Shown: piece by piece, positions 33,232 through 41,070 of the stretch
How positions within the stretch are numbered: position 1 is the stretch's first letter
Layout of the letters: each line of letters starts with the position of its first letter
NCBI RefSeq assembly: GCF_030816505.1
Contig: NZ_JAUSYB010000001.1
Span: forward strand, 2,232,001 to 2,296,000
DNA: 64,000 bases
From: Microbacterium sp. W4I20
Lineage (GTDB): Bacteria; Actinomycetota; Actinomycetes; Actinomycetales; Microbacteriaceae
Reading direction: 5' to 3'
Position numbers and translations under genes: made by a program
The notes under the pieces: generated by a model
The model's input: the letters and a program-made list of their open reading frames with translations, nothing else
What the model was told of the DNA's origin: nothing
Database searches by the model: none

Positions 33232-34401
33232 TCAGTCGTCTTCGGTCGCGGTGACCATCACGCCGAGCGGCGCGAGGTATCCGTTCGGGTCGATCGTCCA
33301 GTCGGCCGCGGCAGCCGCCTCGACGACCTCCGGGGCCCACTCGAGGTAGACGCGGTCGTCGCCGCCGTTGATCACGAGCACCGTGCCGGAGCCGGTCTCA
33401 TCGCCCTCGACGCAGCGGTACGAGCGCCACGCGCCCTCGGGCACGGAGAACGCGTCACCGGCGCCGAGGTTGACGGTCGTCGTGGAGTCATCGTTGAGCG
33501 TGACCTCCCAGCGACCGGTCTTGAACAGCAGCGCCTGCGTCTTGTCGTGGCGGTGACGGAGCACGCCCTGACCCGCCTCGGCCTTGACCCACGCGAGGTT
33601 GAACGAGTGGGGCTCGTGCACGTTCGGCACCTGGCGGCGGTTCTCGCTCATGCCGTAGCCGATCGCGGTGGCGAGCTCGACGCGGCCGCCGTCGACGGCG
33701 GCGCACAGCAGCGCGGCCTTCGAGTACTTGCGGTCGCCCGGCTGGATGACGCGCGAGCGCATGTCCTCGACCGTGTACTCGGTCAGCTCGTCGATGTAGT
33801 GCTGCTTCATCGGCGTGATGAGCGCCACATCGTCAGGGAGCACGTCACCGGCGACCGTGTCGATCAGCTGGTTGTCGGCCGTGAGGTGCAGGCCGTACGA
33901 CTCTGCCTCGCGGAGCACCGAGGGGCCCCAGATGATGCCGCCGTTGTCGTCGCGACCGAGCACCGTGTAGAGGATGCCCTCGTCCGGTCCCTCGTTCGTG
34001 AAGCCGCGGAAGATCCACGTGGGAATGGTCACGATGTCGCCGTCGTGGCTGATGTATTCGCCCTGCTTGCCGTCGACGCCCCACCGCAGGCGGAACTCGC
34101 CTCCGAGGTTGATGAAGACCTCGGCGGTGAAGTGCAGGTGCAGGTTGTTCGAGATGCCGTTGGGCATGCCGGCCGCGCCGGTGTTGAACCCGTGGTTCTC
34201 CTCGAGGTTCACGTACTGGTTCGCGTTCTGCGAGACACCCGCGCCGATGAACGCGTAGTTCTCCTTGCGGTCGGAACCGGGGGTGCGGCAGTCGATGAAT
34301 GCCGAGTTGCAGGGGACCCAGTCCGTGCGGCGGATCGTCCGTCGTTCGATCTCGGCCGTGTCGACGGTGACCTGTCGGTCGTCGACGATGACGTCAGTCA
34401 T
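33232..34401 (-). CDS. Two-cupin-domain protein
   Basis: A 389-aa protein with two cupin barrels. The first, around 75-160, has NNLHLHFTAEVFINLGGEFR (metal-binding His-x-His), GDIVTIPTWIFRGF. The second, around 270-350, has GQGVLRHRHDKTQALLFKTG (H-x-H), GAGDAFSVPEGAWRSY. Bicupins include dioxygenases, oxalate-decarboxylase-type and sugar-modifying enzymes. I cannot name this one. The SnoaL-like gene lies upstream in the same operon, and the LacI-type operator precedes both. Confidence 0.85.
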   Translation of the reverse strand: MTDVIVDDRQVTVDTAEIERRTIRRTDWVPCNSAFIDCRTPGSDRKENYAFIGAGVSQNANQYVNLEENHGFNTGAAGMPNGISNNLHLHFTAEVFINLGGEFRLRWGVDGKQGEYISHDGDIVTIPTWIFRGFTNEGPDEGILYTVLGRDDNGGIIWGPSVLREAESYGLHLTADNQLIDTVAGDVLPDDVALITPMKQHYIDELTEYTVEDMRSRVIQPGDRKYSKAALLCAAVDGGRVELATAIGYGMSENRRQVPNVHEPHSFNLAWVKAEAGQGVLRHRHDKTQALLFKTGRWEVTLNDDSTTTVNLGAGDAFSVPEGAWRSYRCVEGDETGSGTVLVINGGDDRVYLEWAPEVVEAAAAADWTIDPNGYLAPLGVMVTATEDD

Positions 34402-34435
34402 TTCTTCTTCTCCTTGTTCGTCGATCAGTCGTTGA

Positions 34436-35416
34436 TCAGTAGATGTTGGTGGGGCCGACCGGCTCGTCGCCGCGCATGCCGGCGATCTGTGCCCGGAGGG
34501 CGATGTCGTCCCACAGGCGCACCTCCTTGACGAGGGCGCCGTTGTGGAAGGTGAACTGCGAGATGCCGAGCACGTCGACGGGCTTGCCGGTGAGCGGACC
34601 GTAGTTCGGCTTGCCGTTGTAGTCGCCGACGAACTTCCACGTCACCGCGACCCGGAGGCCGGCGTAGCGCACGTCGTAGTTGGTCTGGATGTCGCGGATC
34701 TCGAACTGCCCGCCGGGGAACGACTCGAGGAAGTGCAGCAGAGCGCGGCGGTAGCCCTCGGGACGGATGATGACCTTGTTGCCGATGGTCTGGAGCACGA
34801 GGTCGCGGTGGAAGTACTTCTCCACCTTCTGCAGGTCGCGGTCGTTCCAGATGGTCTGGATCATGTCGATGACCGTCTCGACCTCGGAGCGGTGATCGTC
34901 GGGGCGAACACCCGAGTCGCCCTTCGCGATGACGTCGGAGGGAGCGGGTTCGGTCCAGGAGCCCGTGTAACCGCGGAAGGCCTGTGCCCGCGCGAGCTCG
35001 TCGACGTCGGCGCCGAGCTCCAGTGCGCTGGCGAGGGAGTCGCGGACGACCCACTCCTCGACCATGCGGCCCTTGCGGTACAGGCAGTTGGCGATCGTGT
35101 AGCTGTGGGTCGAGCCCTGCAGGTAACCGGAGAGCACGAGGTGCGAGCTGAGGAACGCGTCGTCTCCGCGCGCCTCCCAGATCACGTCGGCGGCCTGGCC
35201 GGTGCGGTCGGGGGTCGACGAGATGCGCATGAGCGTGCCCTCGATGACCTCGTCGCGGGTCGTGGAGGTGCCGTAGGCGCCGTGCACGATGGAATCCGGT
35301 TCGTAGTTCTCACGGATGTAGTGGATCGACCGATCCACCCAGATCAGGTCGGTGACTTCACGGATGAAGTCATCGGGGTCCTTGTACGGCAGGTAGGCGA
35401 CCGGATCGAGAGGCAC
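34436..35416 (-). CDS. Protein with two SnoaL-like (NTF2-fold) domains
   Basis: A 326-aa protein of two consecutive NTF2/SnoaL-type domains (about 12-140 and 175-310), each opening with a helix pair and a Y/H pocket (VDRSIHYIRENYEPDSIVHG, then TIWNDRDLQKVEKYFHRDLVL). The SnoaL fold serves isomerases, cyclases, hydroxylases and dehydratases of polyketide and sugar pathways. Double-domain versions are uncommon. GTG start. It is first in the operon with the bicupin gene, with a LacI-type operator 63 bases upstream, so it belongs to the catabolic regulon. Confidence 0.8.
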   Translation of the reverse strand: MPLDPVAYLPYKDPDDFIREVTDLIWVDRSIHYIRENYEPDSIVHGAYGTSTTRDEVIEGTLMRISSTPDRTGQAADVIWEARGDDAFLSSHLVLSGYLQGSTHSYTIANCLYRKGRMVEEWVVRDSLASALELGADVDELARAQAFRGYTGSWTEPAPSDVIAKGDSGVRPDDHRSEVETVIDMIQTIWNDRDLQKVEKYFHRDLVLQTIGNKVIIRPEGYRRALLHFLESFPGGQFEIRDIQTNYDVRYAGLRVAVTWKFVGDYNGKPNYGPLTGKPVDVLGISQFTFHNGALVKEVRLWDDIALRAQIAGMRGDEPVGPTNIY

Positions 35417-35479
35417 GCTGTTTCACTCCTTAGAAGATGAGTCCGCGCTTCATCGGTGATCGCGGGCTTCTTTCGCCAG

Positions 35480-35493
35480 TGTATGCGTATGCA
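35480..35493. promoter_or_regulatory. LacI-type operator TGTATGCGTATGCA
   Basis: This 14-mer matches the perfect palindrome context TGCATACGTATGCA at 12 of 14 positions. It lies 63 bases before the SnoaL/bicupin operon start, at promoter distance. Confidence 0.6.
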
Positions 35494-35550
35494 CAAATGA
35501 GTGCAAGAGACACTTTGAGGACACACGGGTGTCCCCGGACGGATGCCGCG

Positions 35551-36552
35551 TCAGCCGGCGTGCGCGGCGGCGAGGCTGCGCCGCGGCACGAACGCCGACA
35601 CGAAGCGCGTGTTCTCGATCGGCGCCGTGCGGTCCTCGATGCGCCGCACGATGAGGTCGGCGGCGGCCGCCGCCATGCCGGCGATGTCGTAGCCGACCGT
35701 GGCGAGATCGACGATCGGCCAGGCCGCCTCGGGGAGATCGTCGAAGCCGATGACCGAGAGATCTTCCGGCACGCGCAGTCCCGCCCTATGCGCGGCGTTC
35801 AGCACGCCGTAGGCGACAACATCATTGCCGCAGAACAGCAGCGTCGGGCGATCTTCGCCCTGCAGGAGAGCGGATGCCGCGGCCTCGCCCTCGTCGGCGC
35901 TGTACGGCACCCGACGGGTGTCGGCTTCGGCGAGCGACAGGCCGTGCGAGACCAAGGCGGCGCGCAGTGCGGCCTCGCGGGCCTGCGCCGTGCTCGTGTT
36001 ACTGGGGCCGAGGACGGCGCCGATGCGGCGGTGCCCCAGCTCGACGGCACGATCCACGGCCTGCTGATAGCCGGGCACCGGATCGACCACGGTCGCGTCG
36101 GCCTCGATCAGCGACCCGGTCCGGTTGAAGTACACGAACGGCAGGCCGCGGTCCTTGAGGCGCAGGGGAGCCGCCGATTCCACGGTCGTCGTCGCGAGGA
36201 TCAGTCCGTCGAGCCCGTTGGCGAGCAGCCGCTCCACGATGGTGTCGTTGTCGGCGGTCTCGGTGTGCAACATGAGCTGGTAGCCGAGTGCCTCGAGCTC
36301 GCGATGGACCGGCGCGATGATGTGCGAGTAGAACTGGTTGTCGAGGTCGGTCAGCAGCAGGCCGATGCGGCGCGTGCGCCCCGAGGACAGCGCCCGGCCG
36401 GCCTCGCTCGGCACATACCCGAGCAGCTGCGCCGCTTCTCGGACGCGCACCTTGGTGGCCTCGGACACGCGGGAATCGTCGCGGAGCGCCCGGGAGACCG
36501 TCGGCTGCGACACCCCCGCCAGACGTGCGACATCGCGACTCGTGACGACCAT
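35551..36552 (-). CDS. LacI-family repressor
   Basis: A 333-aa repressor. The helix-turn-helix is VTSRDVARLAGVSQPTVSRA followed by the hinge helix AGRALSSGRTRRIG. The periplasmic-binding-type ligand domain contains ILATTTVESAAPLRL, VIGFDDLPEA and IVRRIEDRTAPIE. ATG 36552 follows AGGGAAAGG; the frame runs slightly further upstream. It is divergent from the second HisD-like dehydrogenase across a site GCATACGTATGC. Related sites precede the SnoaL/cupin operon and the binding-protein gene, so it is the likely local controller of all three. Confidence 0.9.
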   Translation of the reverse strand: MVVTSRDVARLAGVSQPTVSRALRDDSRVSEATKVRVREAAQLLGYVPSEAGRALSSGRTRRIGLLLTDLDNQFYSHIIAPVHRELEALGYQLMLHTETADNDTIVERLLANGLDGLILATTTVESAAPLRLKDRGLPFVYFNRTGSLIEADATVVDPVPGYQQAVDRAVELGHRRIGAVLGPSNTSTAQAREAALRAALVSHGLSLAEADTRRVPYSADEGEAAASALLQGEDRPTLLFCGNDVVAYGVLNAAHRAGLRVPEDLSVIGFDDLPEAAWPIVDLATVGYDIAGMAAAAADLIVRRIEDRTAPIENTRFVSAFVPRRSLAAAHAG

Positions 36553-36623
36553 GTGACGCCTTTCCCTCAACGGGGGAATCCTAACGCGCTTGACGCATCT
36601 GTGCATACGCGGTCATAATCGAG

Positions 36624-36635
36624 GCATACGTATGC
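36624..36635. promoter_or_regulatory. LacI operator GCATACGTATGC (perfect palindrome)
   Basis: The palindrome sits 17 bases before the start of the HisD-like/SDR/aldolase operon and 72 bases before lacI, with a half-site TGCATACG at 36602. Repression would cover the operon promoter and probably lacI itself. Confidence 0.7.
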
Positions 36636-36651
36636 AATGAAAGGAGGGGCC

Positions 36652-37995
36652 ATGCCCCTGCACCTCAAGTCCGCGCCGACGAAGACGTTCGCGGACACCG
36701 CGCAGCAGGACGTCGCCGAGCGCGTCCGCGGGATCATCGGAGACATCCGCGAGAACGGCGACGCCGCCGTGCGTCAGTACGCCGAGCAGTTCGACAAGTC
36801 GAGCCGTGAGTCCTACCGTCTGACGGATGCCGAGATCGAGGAGATCATCGGCACCCTCTCGCCCCAGGTGATCCAGGACATCGAGTTCGTGCAGAACCAG
36901 GTCCGCCGCTTCGCCCAGGCGCAGCGCGACTCCCTCGTCGACATCGAGGTCGAGACCCTCCCCGGCGTCTTCCTCGGTCAGAAGCACGTGCCCGTGCAGG
37001 CTGCGGGCGCCTACATCCCCGGCGGAAAGTACCCGCTGACGGCATCCGCCCACATGACGATCATCACCGCCAAGGTCGCCGGTGTCCCGCGCGTCGTCGC
37101 GTGCACCCCGCCGATCCGCGGCGAGATCCCCGCCGCCACCATCGCCGCCATGAAGATGGCCGGAGCCGATGAGATCTACCTCCTCGGCGGAGTCCAGGCC
37201 GTCGCCGCCATGGCCGTCGGCACCGACTCCATCGAACGCGTGAACATGATCGCCGGTCCCGGCAACGCCTACGTCGCCGAGGCCAAGCGCCAGCTGTTCG
37301 GCGAGGTCGGCATCGACCTGTTCGCCGGCCCCACCGAGATCCTCATCGTCGCCGACGAGCACGCCGATCCGTTCTTCACCGCCGTCGACCTGCTCTCGCA
37401 GGCCGAGCACGGCCCCGACTCCCCCGCCGTGCTCGTCACGACGTCGCAGTCGCTGGCCGAAGAGGTCATGGACTGGATCGAGAAGATCCTTCCCGGCATG
37501 CCCACCCGCGACTACGCCGGTCCTGCCTGGCGCGACTGGGGCCAGGTCATCGTCGCCGACGACCTCGACGAGGCCTACCGTATCGCCGACGAGTTCGCGT
37601 TCGAGCACGTGCAGATCTTCACCGAGAACCCGCGCGAAGCGCTCACTAAGATGCATGACTACGGCGCGCTCTTCCTCGGCGAGAACACCTGCGTCTCTTA
37701 CGGCGACAAGGTCATCGGCACCAACCACGTGCTCCCGACCCTCGGCGCCGCCCGCTACACCGGCGGCCTCTGGGTGGGCAAGTACCTGCGCACCGTGACC
37801 TACCAGGAGGTGCAGAACACGGAGTCGTCGGCCGAGCTCGGCGCCGTCTGCGGCCGCGCCGCCCGCGTCGAGCTGTTCGAGGGCCACGCCCGCTCCGGCG
37901 ACGCGCGTGCCTGGCGTCACGCCGGCACCGAGTTCGCGTGGATCGACGAGAGCCACGCCGCGGTCGCCTCCGGTGCGGTGACGGACGCACGATGA
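36652..37995 (+). CDS. HisD-family alcohol dehydrogenase, paralogue 2 (HpsN-like, sulfopropanediol-dehydrogenase family)
   Basis: A 447-aa NAD-dependent dehydrogenase. Segments match sulfopropanediol 3-dehydrogenase HpsN as I know it: VETLPGVFLGQKHVPVQAAG, AGAYIPGGKYPLTASAHM, IAGPGNAYVAEAKRQLFG, DLFAGPTEILIVADE, QAEHGPDSPAV, EHVQIFT and GDKVIGTNHVLPT, ARYTGGLWVGKYLRT. HpsN oxidises a terminal CH2OH to carboxylate. ATG 36652 follows AAAGGAGGGG, a strong ribosome site; the ATG at 36637 is inside it. It is first of a three-gene operon with an SDR (ATGA overlap) and an aldolase. The true substrate is unknown; no desulfonating enzyme is in view. Confidence 0.88.
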   Translation: MPLHLKSAPTKTFADTAQQDVAERVRGIIGDIRENGDAAVRQYAEQFDKSSRESYRLTDAEIEEIIGTLSPQVIQDIEFVQNQVRRFAQAQRDSLVDIEVETLPGVFLGQKHVPVQAAGAYIPGGKYPLTASAHMTIITAKVAGVPRVVACTPPIRGEIPAATIAAMKMAGADEIYLLGGVQAVAAMAVGTDSIERVNMIAGPGNAYVAEAKRQLFGEVGIDLFAGPTEILIVADEHADPFFTAVDLLSQAEHGPDSPAVLVTTSQSLAEEVMDWIEKILPGMPTRDYAGPAWRDWGQVIVADDLDEAYRIADEFAFEHVQIFTENPREALTKMHDYGALFLGENTCVSYGDKVIGTNHVLPTLGAARYTGGLWVGKYLRTVTYQEVQNTESSAELGAVCGRAARVELFEGHARSGDARAWRHAGTEFAWIDESHAAVASGAVTDAR

Positions 37996-38750
37996 CCGAC
38001 CTCACCGGTCGCACCGCGGTCGTCACCGGCGGCGGCAGCGGACTCGGGGCGGCGATCGCCCGTGCGCTGCACGCCTCCGGCGCCGAGGTCGTGGTGGTCG
38101 GCCGCGACGAGCGGAAGCTCGCTGCGGTCACCGCCGAGCTCGGCGATCGAGCGCGGAGCCTGGCGTGCGACGTGTCGGATCCGGCATCCGTCGACGCCCT
38201 GCGCGAGGCGCTGTCCGGCACCGAGGTCTCGATCCTCGTGAACAACGCAGGCATCGCCGGCCCGGTGGCCGCACTCACCGACATCTCGGTCGACGACTGG
38301 GACGAGGTGTTCGACGTGAACGTGCGCGGCACCTTCCTGCTCTGCAAGGCGCTGCTGCCCGGCATGATCGAGCGCGGCGACGGCGACGTCATCAACATCG
38401 CGTCGGTGTCGGGCAAGCGCCCGCTCGCGCACCGCACCCCCTACTGCGCGTCGAAGATGGCCGTGATCGGACTCACCTCGACGCTCGCGTTCGAGGTCGG
38501 CCCCGCGGGCGTCCGCGTGAACTCGCTCTCCCCCGGGCCGGTGCAGGGACCGCGGATGGAGCGGAACTTCCGCCTCGAGGCCGAACGCTCGGGCACCAGC
38601 GTCGACGACGCCGAGCAGGTCTTCGTGTCCCGCGCGGCGCTCGGGCGCATGATCACCGAGGAGGAGGTGGGCGCCGCCGTCATCGCGATGCTGGCCATGC
38701 CGGGGATGTGCGGAGCCGACGTCGACCTGTCCGCCGGTATGGTCGCCTGA
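37992..38750 (+). CDS. SDR-family oxidoreductase
   Basis: A 252-aa classical SDR: TGGGSGLG nucleotide motif at 13-20, NNAG, S138 in ASVSGKR, and Y151/K155 in TPYCASK. The product motif LSPGPVQGPR near the C-terminus is typical of FabG-type enzymes. It overlaps the HpsN-like gene (ATGA) and the aldolase gene (TGATG), so all three are co-translated. In sulfopropanediol pathways an SDR sits with HpsN to interconvert the C2 hydroxyl and ketone; a similar role here is an inference. Confidence 0.9.
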   Translation: MTDLTGRTAVVTGGGSGLGAAIARALHASGAEVVVVGRDERKLAAVTAELGDRARSLACDVSDPASVDALREALSGTEVSILVNNAGIAGPVAALTDISVDDWDEVFDVNVRGTFLLCKALLPGMIERGDGDVINIASVSGKRPLAHRTPYCASKMAVIGLTSTLAFEVGPAGVRVNSLSPGPVQGPRMERNFRLEAERSGTSVDDAEQVFVSRAALGRMITEEEVGAAVIAMLAMPGMCGADVDLSAGMVA

Positions 38751-39490
38751 TGACGTCGTTGCGCGCGCGGGCCCATGCCGGGGAGAAACTGCTCGGCGCC
38801 CTGCTGCGGATGCCGTCGGAGGAGCTCGTCGAGATGCTCGCGGTCGCCGAGTTCGACTTCGTGCTCATCGACTGCGAGCACGGGCCCGCGGACATCACGG
38901 CGCTCCGGAACCACATCGCCCTCGCGGCGGTGCACGGCGTGCCGGTGATCGTGCGGGTCGGCGAGAACGACCGGGGGCAGATCCTGCGCGTGCTCGACCA
39001 GGGCGCCGAAGGCATCCTGATGCCGCACCTCGACACCGCAGCGGATGCCGCGGCGCTCGTTGACGCGTCGCTGTACCCGCCGGTCGGCAACCGCGGCTTC
39101 GCGACCTACAGCCGGGCCGGTCGCTTCGGCGAGGTGGCGCCCGCCGACCACCTCGCCTGGTATCTCGAGAACACCCTGGTGCTCGGAATGATCGAGTCTC
39201 CCGGCGGAGTCGCGAGCGTCGAGGCGATCGTGTCGACGCCCCGGCTCGACGGGATCATGGTCGGACCGGCGGATCTCGCCGCGAGCTCGGGCCCCGACGA
39301 TCAACCGGTGCCCGAGGCGATCGCGGCCGTGCACTCGGCCCTGGCTGCGGCCGGTTCGCTGCGGATGGACATCGTCGGTACGCGCGACGCGGCCGCGGCA
39401 TCCTTCGCCGCCGGCGCCGACCTGGTCGTCTACAACCTCGCGTCGTCACTCATGCGGCACCTGCGGGATCTCGCCTCGCCGGAGCGCTGA
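38750..39490 (+). CDS. HpcH/HpaI-family aldolase
   Basis: A 246-aa class II pyruvate aldolase. Motifs LIDCEHGPAD, EGILMPHLD, NRGFATYSRAG, GMIESPGGVASVEAI (metal-binding E) and DGIMVGPADLA (metal-binding D). Members split 4-hydroxy-2-oxo acids to pyruvate plus an aldehyde. It is third in the LacI-controlled operon, so the upstream dehydrogenases probably produce its 2-oxo-acid substrate. The 3' end runs into a three-copy 13-bp tandem repeat. Confidence 0.9.
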   Translation: MTSLRARAHAGEKLLGALLRMPSEELVEMLAVAEFDFVLIDCEHGPADITALRNHIALAAVHGVPVIVRVGENDRGQILRVLDQGAEGILMPHLDTAADAAALVDASLYPPVGNRGFATYSRAGRFGEVAPADHLAWYLENTLVLGMIESPGGVASVEAIVSTPRLDGIMVGPADLAASSGPDDQPVPEAIAAVHSALAAAGSLRMDIVGTRDAAAASFAAGADLVVYNLASSLMRHLRDLASPER

Positions 39491-39520
39491 GCGCGAGCGC
39501 TGAGCGGGAGCGCTGAGGCA
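39482..39520. repeat. Three tandem 13-bp units at the aldolase stop codon
   Basis: GAGCGCTGAGCGC, GAGCGCTGAGCGG and GAGCGCTGAGGCA follow each other from 39482, the first overlapping the last codons and the TGA. Being 13 bases long they do not keep frame. Confidence 0.7.
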
Positions 39521-39533
39521 GCGCGCACACACT

Positions 39534-39615
39534 CATGGGCTGAGTTCTCTTCGTTGGGCGGATGCTGCCGCCGCATCCGTCCGCCTATGGCCGAGTTCTC
39601 CGCCGGAGCGGGTGA
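39534..39615. repeat. GGGCTGAGTTCTC element, copy 1
   Basis: CATGGGCTGAGTTCTC then TGGGCGGATGCTG, followed by a GCATCC/GGATGC-paired inverted repeat. It lies in the convergent gap after the aldolase. Copy 2 at 40251 repeats the first 35 bases with few changes, so the small membrane-protein gene lies between two direct copies. Confidence 0.6.
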
Positions 39616-39626
39616 CCGCGCGCGGC

Positions 39627-40163
39627 TCAGCGCTTCCGGAGGCCGCGGTATGTCGGCAGGAACGCGAGCAGTGCGGCGAGCACGGTTCCGACCGACAGGA
39701 GCGGGAGTGCCGGCTCCATCGCCCACGGCGAGTTCCCGCTCAGCCCCATGCCCATCACCATCCACGCACCGAGCGTGCCGGCGATCAGCAGCCCGACGAA
39801 CGTGAGGGTGATCCGCTCCGACAGTGTGGACACCTCGCTCCGCGCCAACGACGGCAGCGTGACGAGCGACCCGAGGATCACCGCGATCAGCACGACGAAC
39901 GCGACCCCGAACGGGACATCCCCCGAAGAGACCTCGCCGGACTCGTCTGCGCCGAGCAGACCACCGACCAGACCGAAGAGGTTCACCGTCTGCTCCTCAC
40001 CGTCCACCCGGTCGGTCACGAACGGCACGAGCAGCCCGAGCACCAACAGGATCTCGGTGACGATGAGAGGGAAGACGAGCACCGCCGCCTCGAGCGCCTG
40101 CACGCGCCGCTCCAGCGCGCGCTGCCCCGCCTCGGTCGTGGTCGCCGCTGCATCCTGCGTCAT
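39627..40163 (-). CDS. Small membrane protein, unknown function
   Basis: A 178-aa protein. A coiled N-terminal segment (TEAGQRALERRVQALEAAVL) is followed by four hydrophobic helices at about 31-52, 84-104, 121-141 and 150-168. ATG 40163 gives MTQDAAATTT; a longer frame exists upstream without support. It is flanked by related GGGCTGAGTTCTC elements on both sides and inverted relative to the catabolic operon, so it may be a separate inserted unit. Confidence 0.7.
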   Translation of the reverse strand: MTQDAAATTTEAGQRALERRVQALEAAVLVFPLIVTEILLVLGLLVPFVTDRVDGEEQTVNLFGLVGGLLGADESGEVSSGDVPFGVAFVVLIAVILGSLVTLPSLARSEVSTLSERITLTFVGLLIAGTLGAWMVMGMGLSGNSPWAMEPALPLLSVGTVLAALLAFLPTYRGLRKR

Positions 40164-40250
40164 GATTCCACCCCTCGTCGCCCCGGTGGCCGCGAGCTCC
40201 ACCCTCGAGCGCGAGTGTACTCACCCCGGTGCGCCGCGAGCGCGCACGCC

Positions 40251-40335
40251 CATGGGCTGAGTTCTCCCCGATGGGCGGATGCTGTCGCCCGAAGTCTCCG
40301 CCCCACGGCGCGTTCTCCTCCCCACAGGGTGGGGC
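40251..40335. repeat. GGGCTGAGTTCTC element, copy 2
   Basis: Direct copy of the 39534 element: CATGGGCTGAGTTCTC and TGGGCGGATGCTG are identical. Its right half (TTCTCCTCCCCACAGGG) resembles the element at 59400 (TTCCTCCCCACAGAG). Confidence 0.6.
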
Positions 40336-40358
40336 AGAGAGCCGAAAGGCGCAGGGCC

Positions 40359-41069
40359 TCAGCGCCGCGACGCCCCCGCCGCGGCATCCGCCAGCTGCGT
40401 CTGCCACGACCGCAGCAGTGAGCCGAAGGCCTGCGGGCGTTCGAGCGGCAGCAGGTGCCCGGCGTCGAGGGACACGAGCCGCGCGTCGGGCATCTGCGTG
40501 ACGATCTCGGTGTGGAAGTGCGGCGGCGTGATCACATCGTCGAGCCCCGACACCACCAGCGTCGGTGCGGACACCTGCGGCAGCAGCCCGAGCAGGTCGC
40601 CACGGTCGAGCTGCAGCTGCAGCTGGGCCCGCAACCGCGCCGTGCCGGTCGCGGTGCCCATCGCCAGCGTCCGCTCGATCAGGTCGGGGCGATCGCGCAC
40701 GGCATCCGCCCCGAGCAGCGCCGGCAGGATGCGGGACTGCAGCTCACGAGCATCCGTCCCCGCGTCGAGCGCATCGAGCCACTCCTGCCACGCCGCACGC
40801 TGGGCATCCGTCGGCGCCTTCGCGTTGGTCGACACGAGGCAGAGCCCCGCCACCCGCTCGGGCGCCGCGAGCGCGACGTTCATCGCGACGATGGCCCCGA
40901 GCGAATGCCCGACGAGCACGAACCGCTCGGGCAGCGACGCCAGCAGGGCCGTGACCTGCAGAGAGATGGCGGGGCGGTCCAGCACCGGCTGGACCGCCCT
41001 GTCGAGTCCGGCATCCGCCCACAGATCGGCGGTGCAGTTCATGCCGGCGAGCAGGACCAGCGTCGGCAT
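40359..41069 (-). CDS. Alpha/beta hydrolase
   Basis: A 236-aa alpha/beta-hydrolase with VLLAGMNCTADLW, nucleophile VGHSLGAIVAM, acid VVSGLDDVITP and histidine in DAGHLLPLE. It resembles small esterase/lactonase enzymes of catabolic routes. The gene begins one base after the ABC permease stop, so it is the last gene of binding protein-permease-permease-hydrolase. That placement suggests it opens a lactone or ester that the transporter brings in. Confidence 0.87.
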   Translation of the reverse strand: MPTLVLLAGMNCTADLWADAGLDRAVQPVLDRPAISLQVTALLASLPERFVLVGHSLGAIVAMNVALAAPERVAGLCLVSTNAKAPTDAQRAAWQEWLDALDAGTDARELQSRILPALLGADAVRDRPDLIERTLAMGTATGTARLRAQLQLQLDRGDLLGLLPQVSAPTLVVSGLDDVITPPHFHTEIVTQMPDARLVSLDAGHLLPLERPQAFGSLLRSWQTQLADAAAGASRR

Positions 41070-41070
41070 G

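Noticed and set aside
36652..39490. Assigning the operon to sulfopropanediol degradation
   Set aside because: No SuyAB, sulfolactate or desulfonation genes are visible; an aldolase and a CUT1 importer do not fit the known route.
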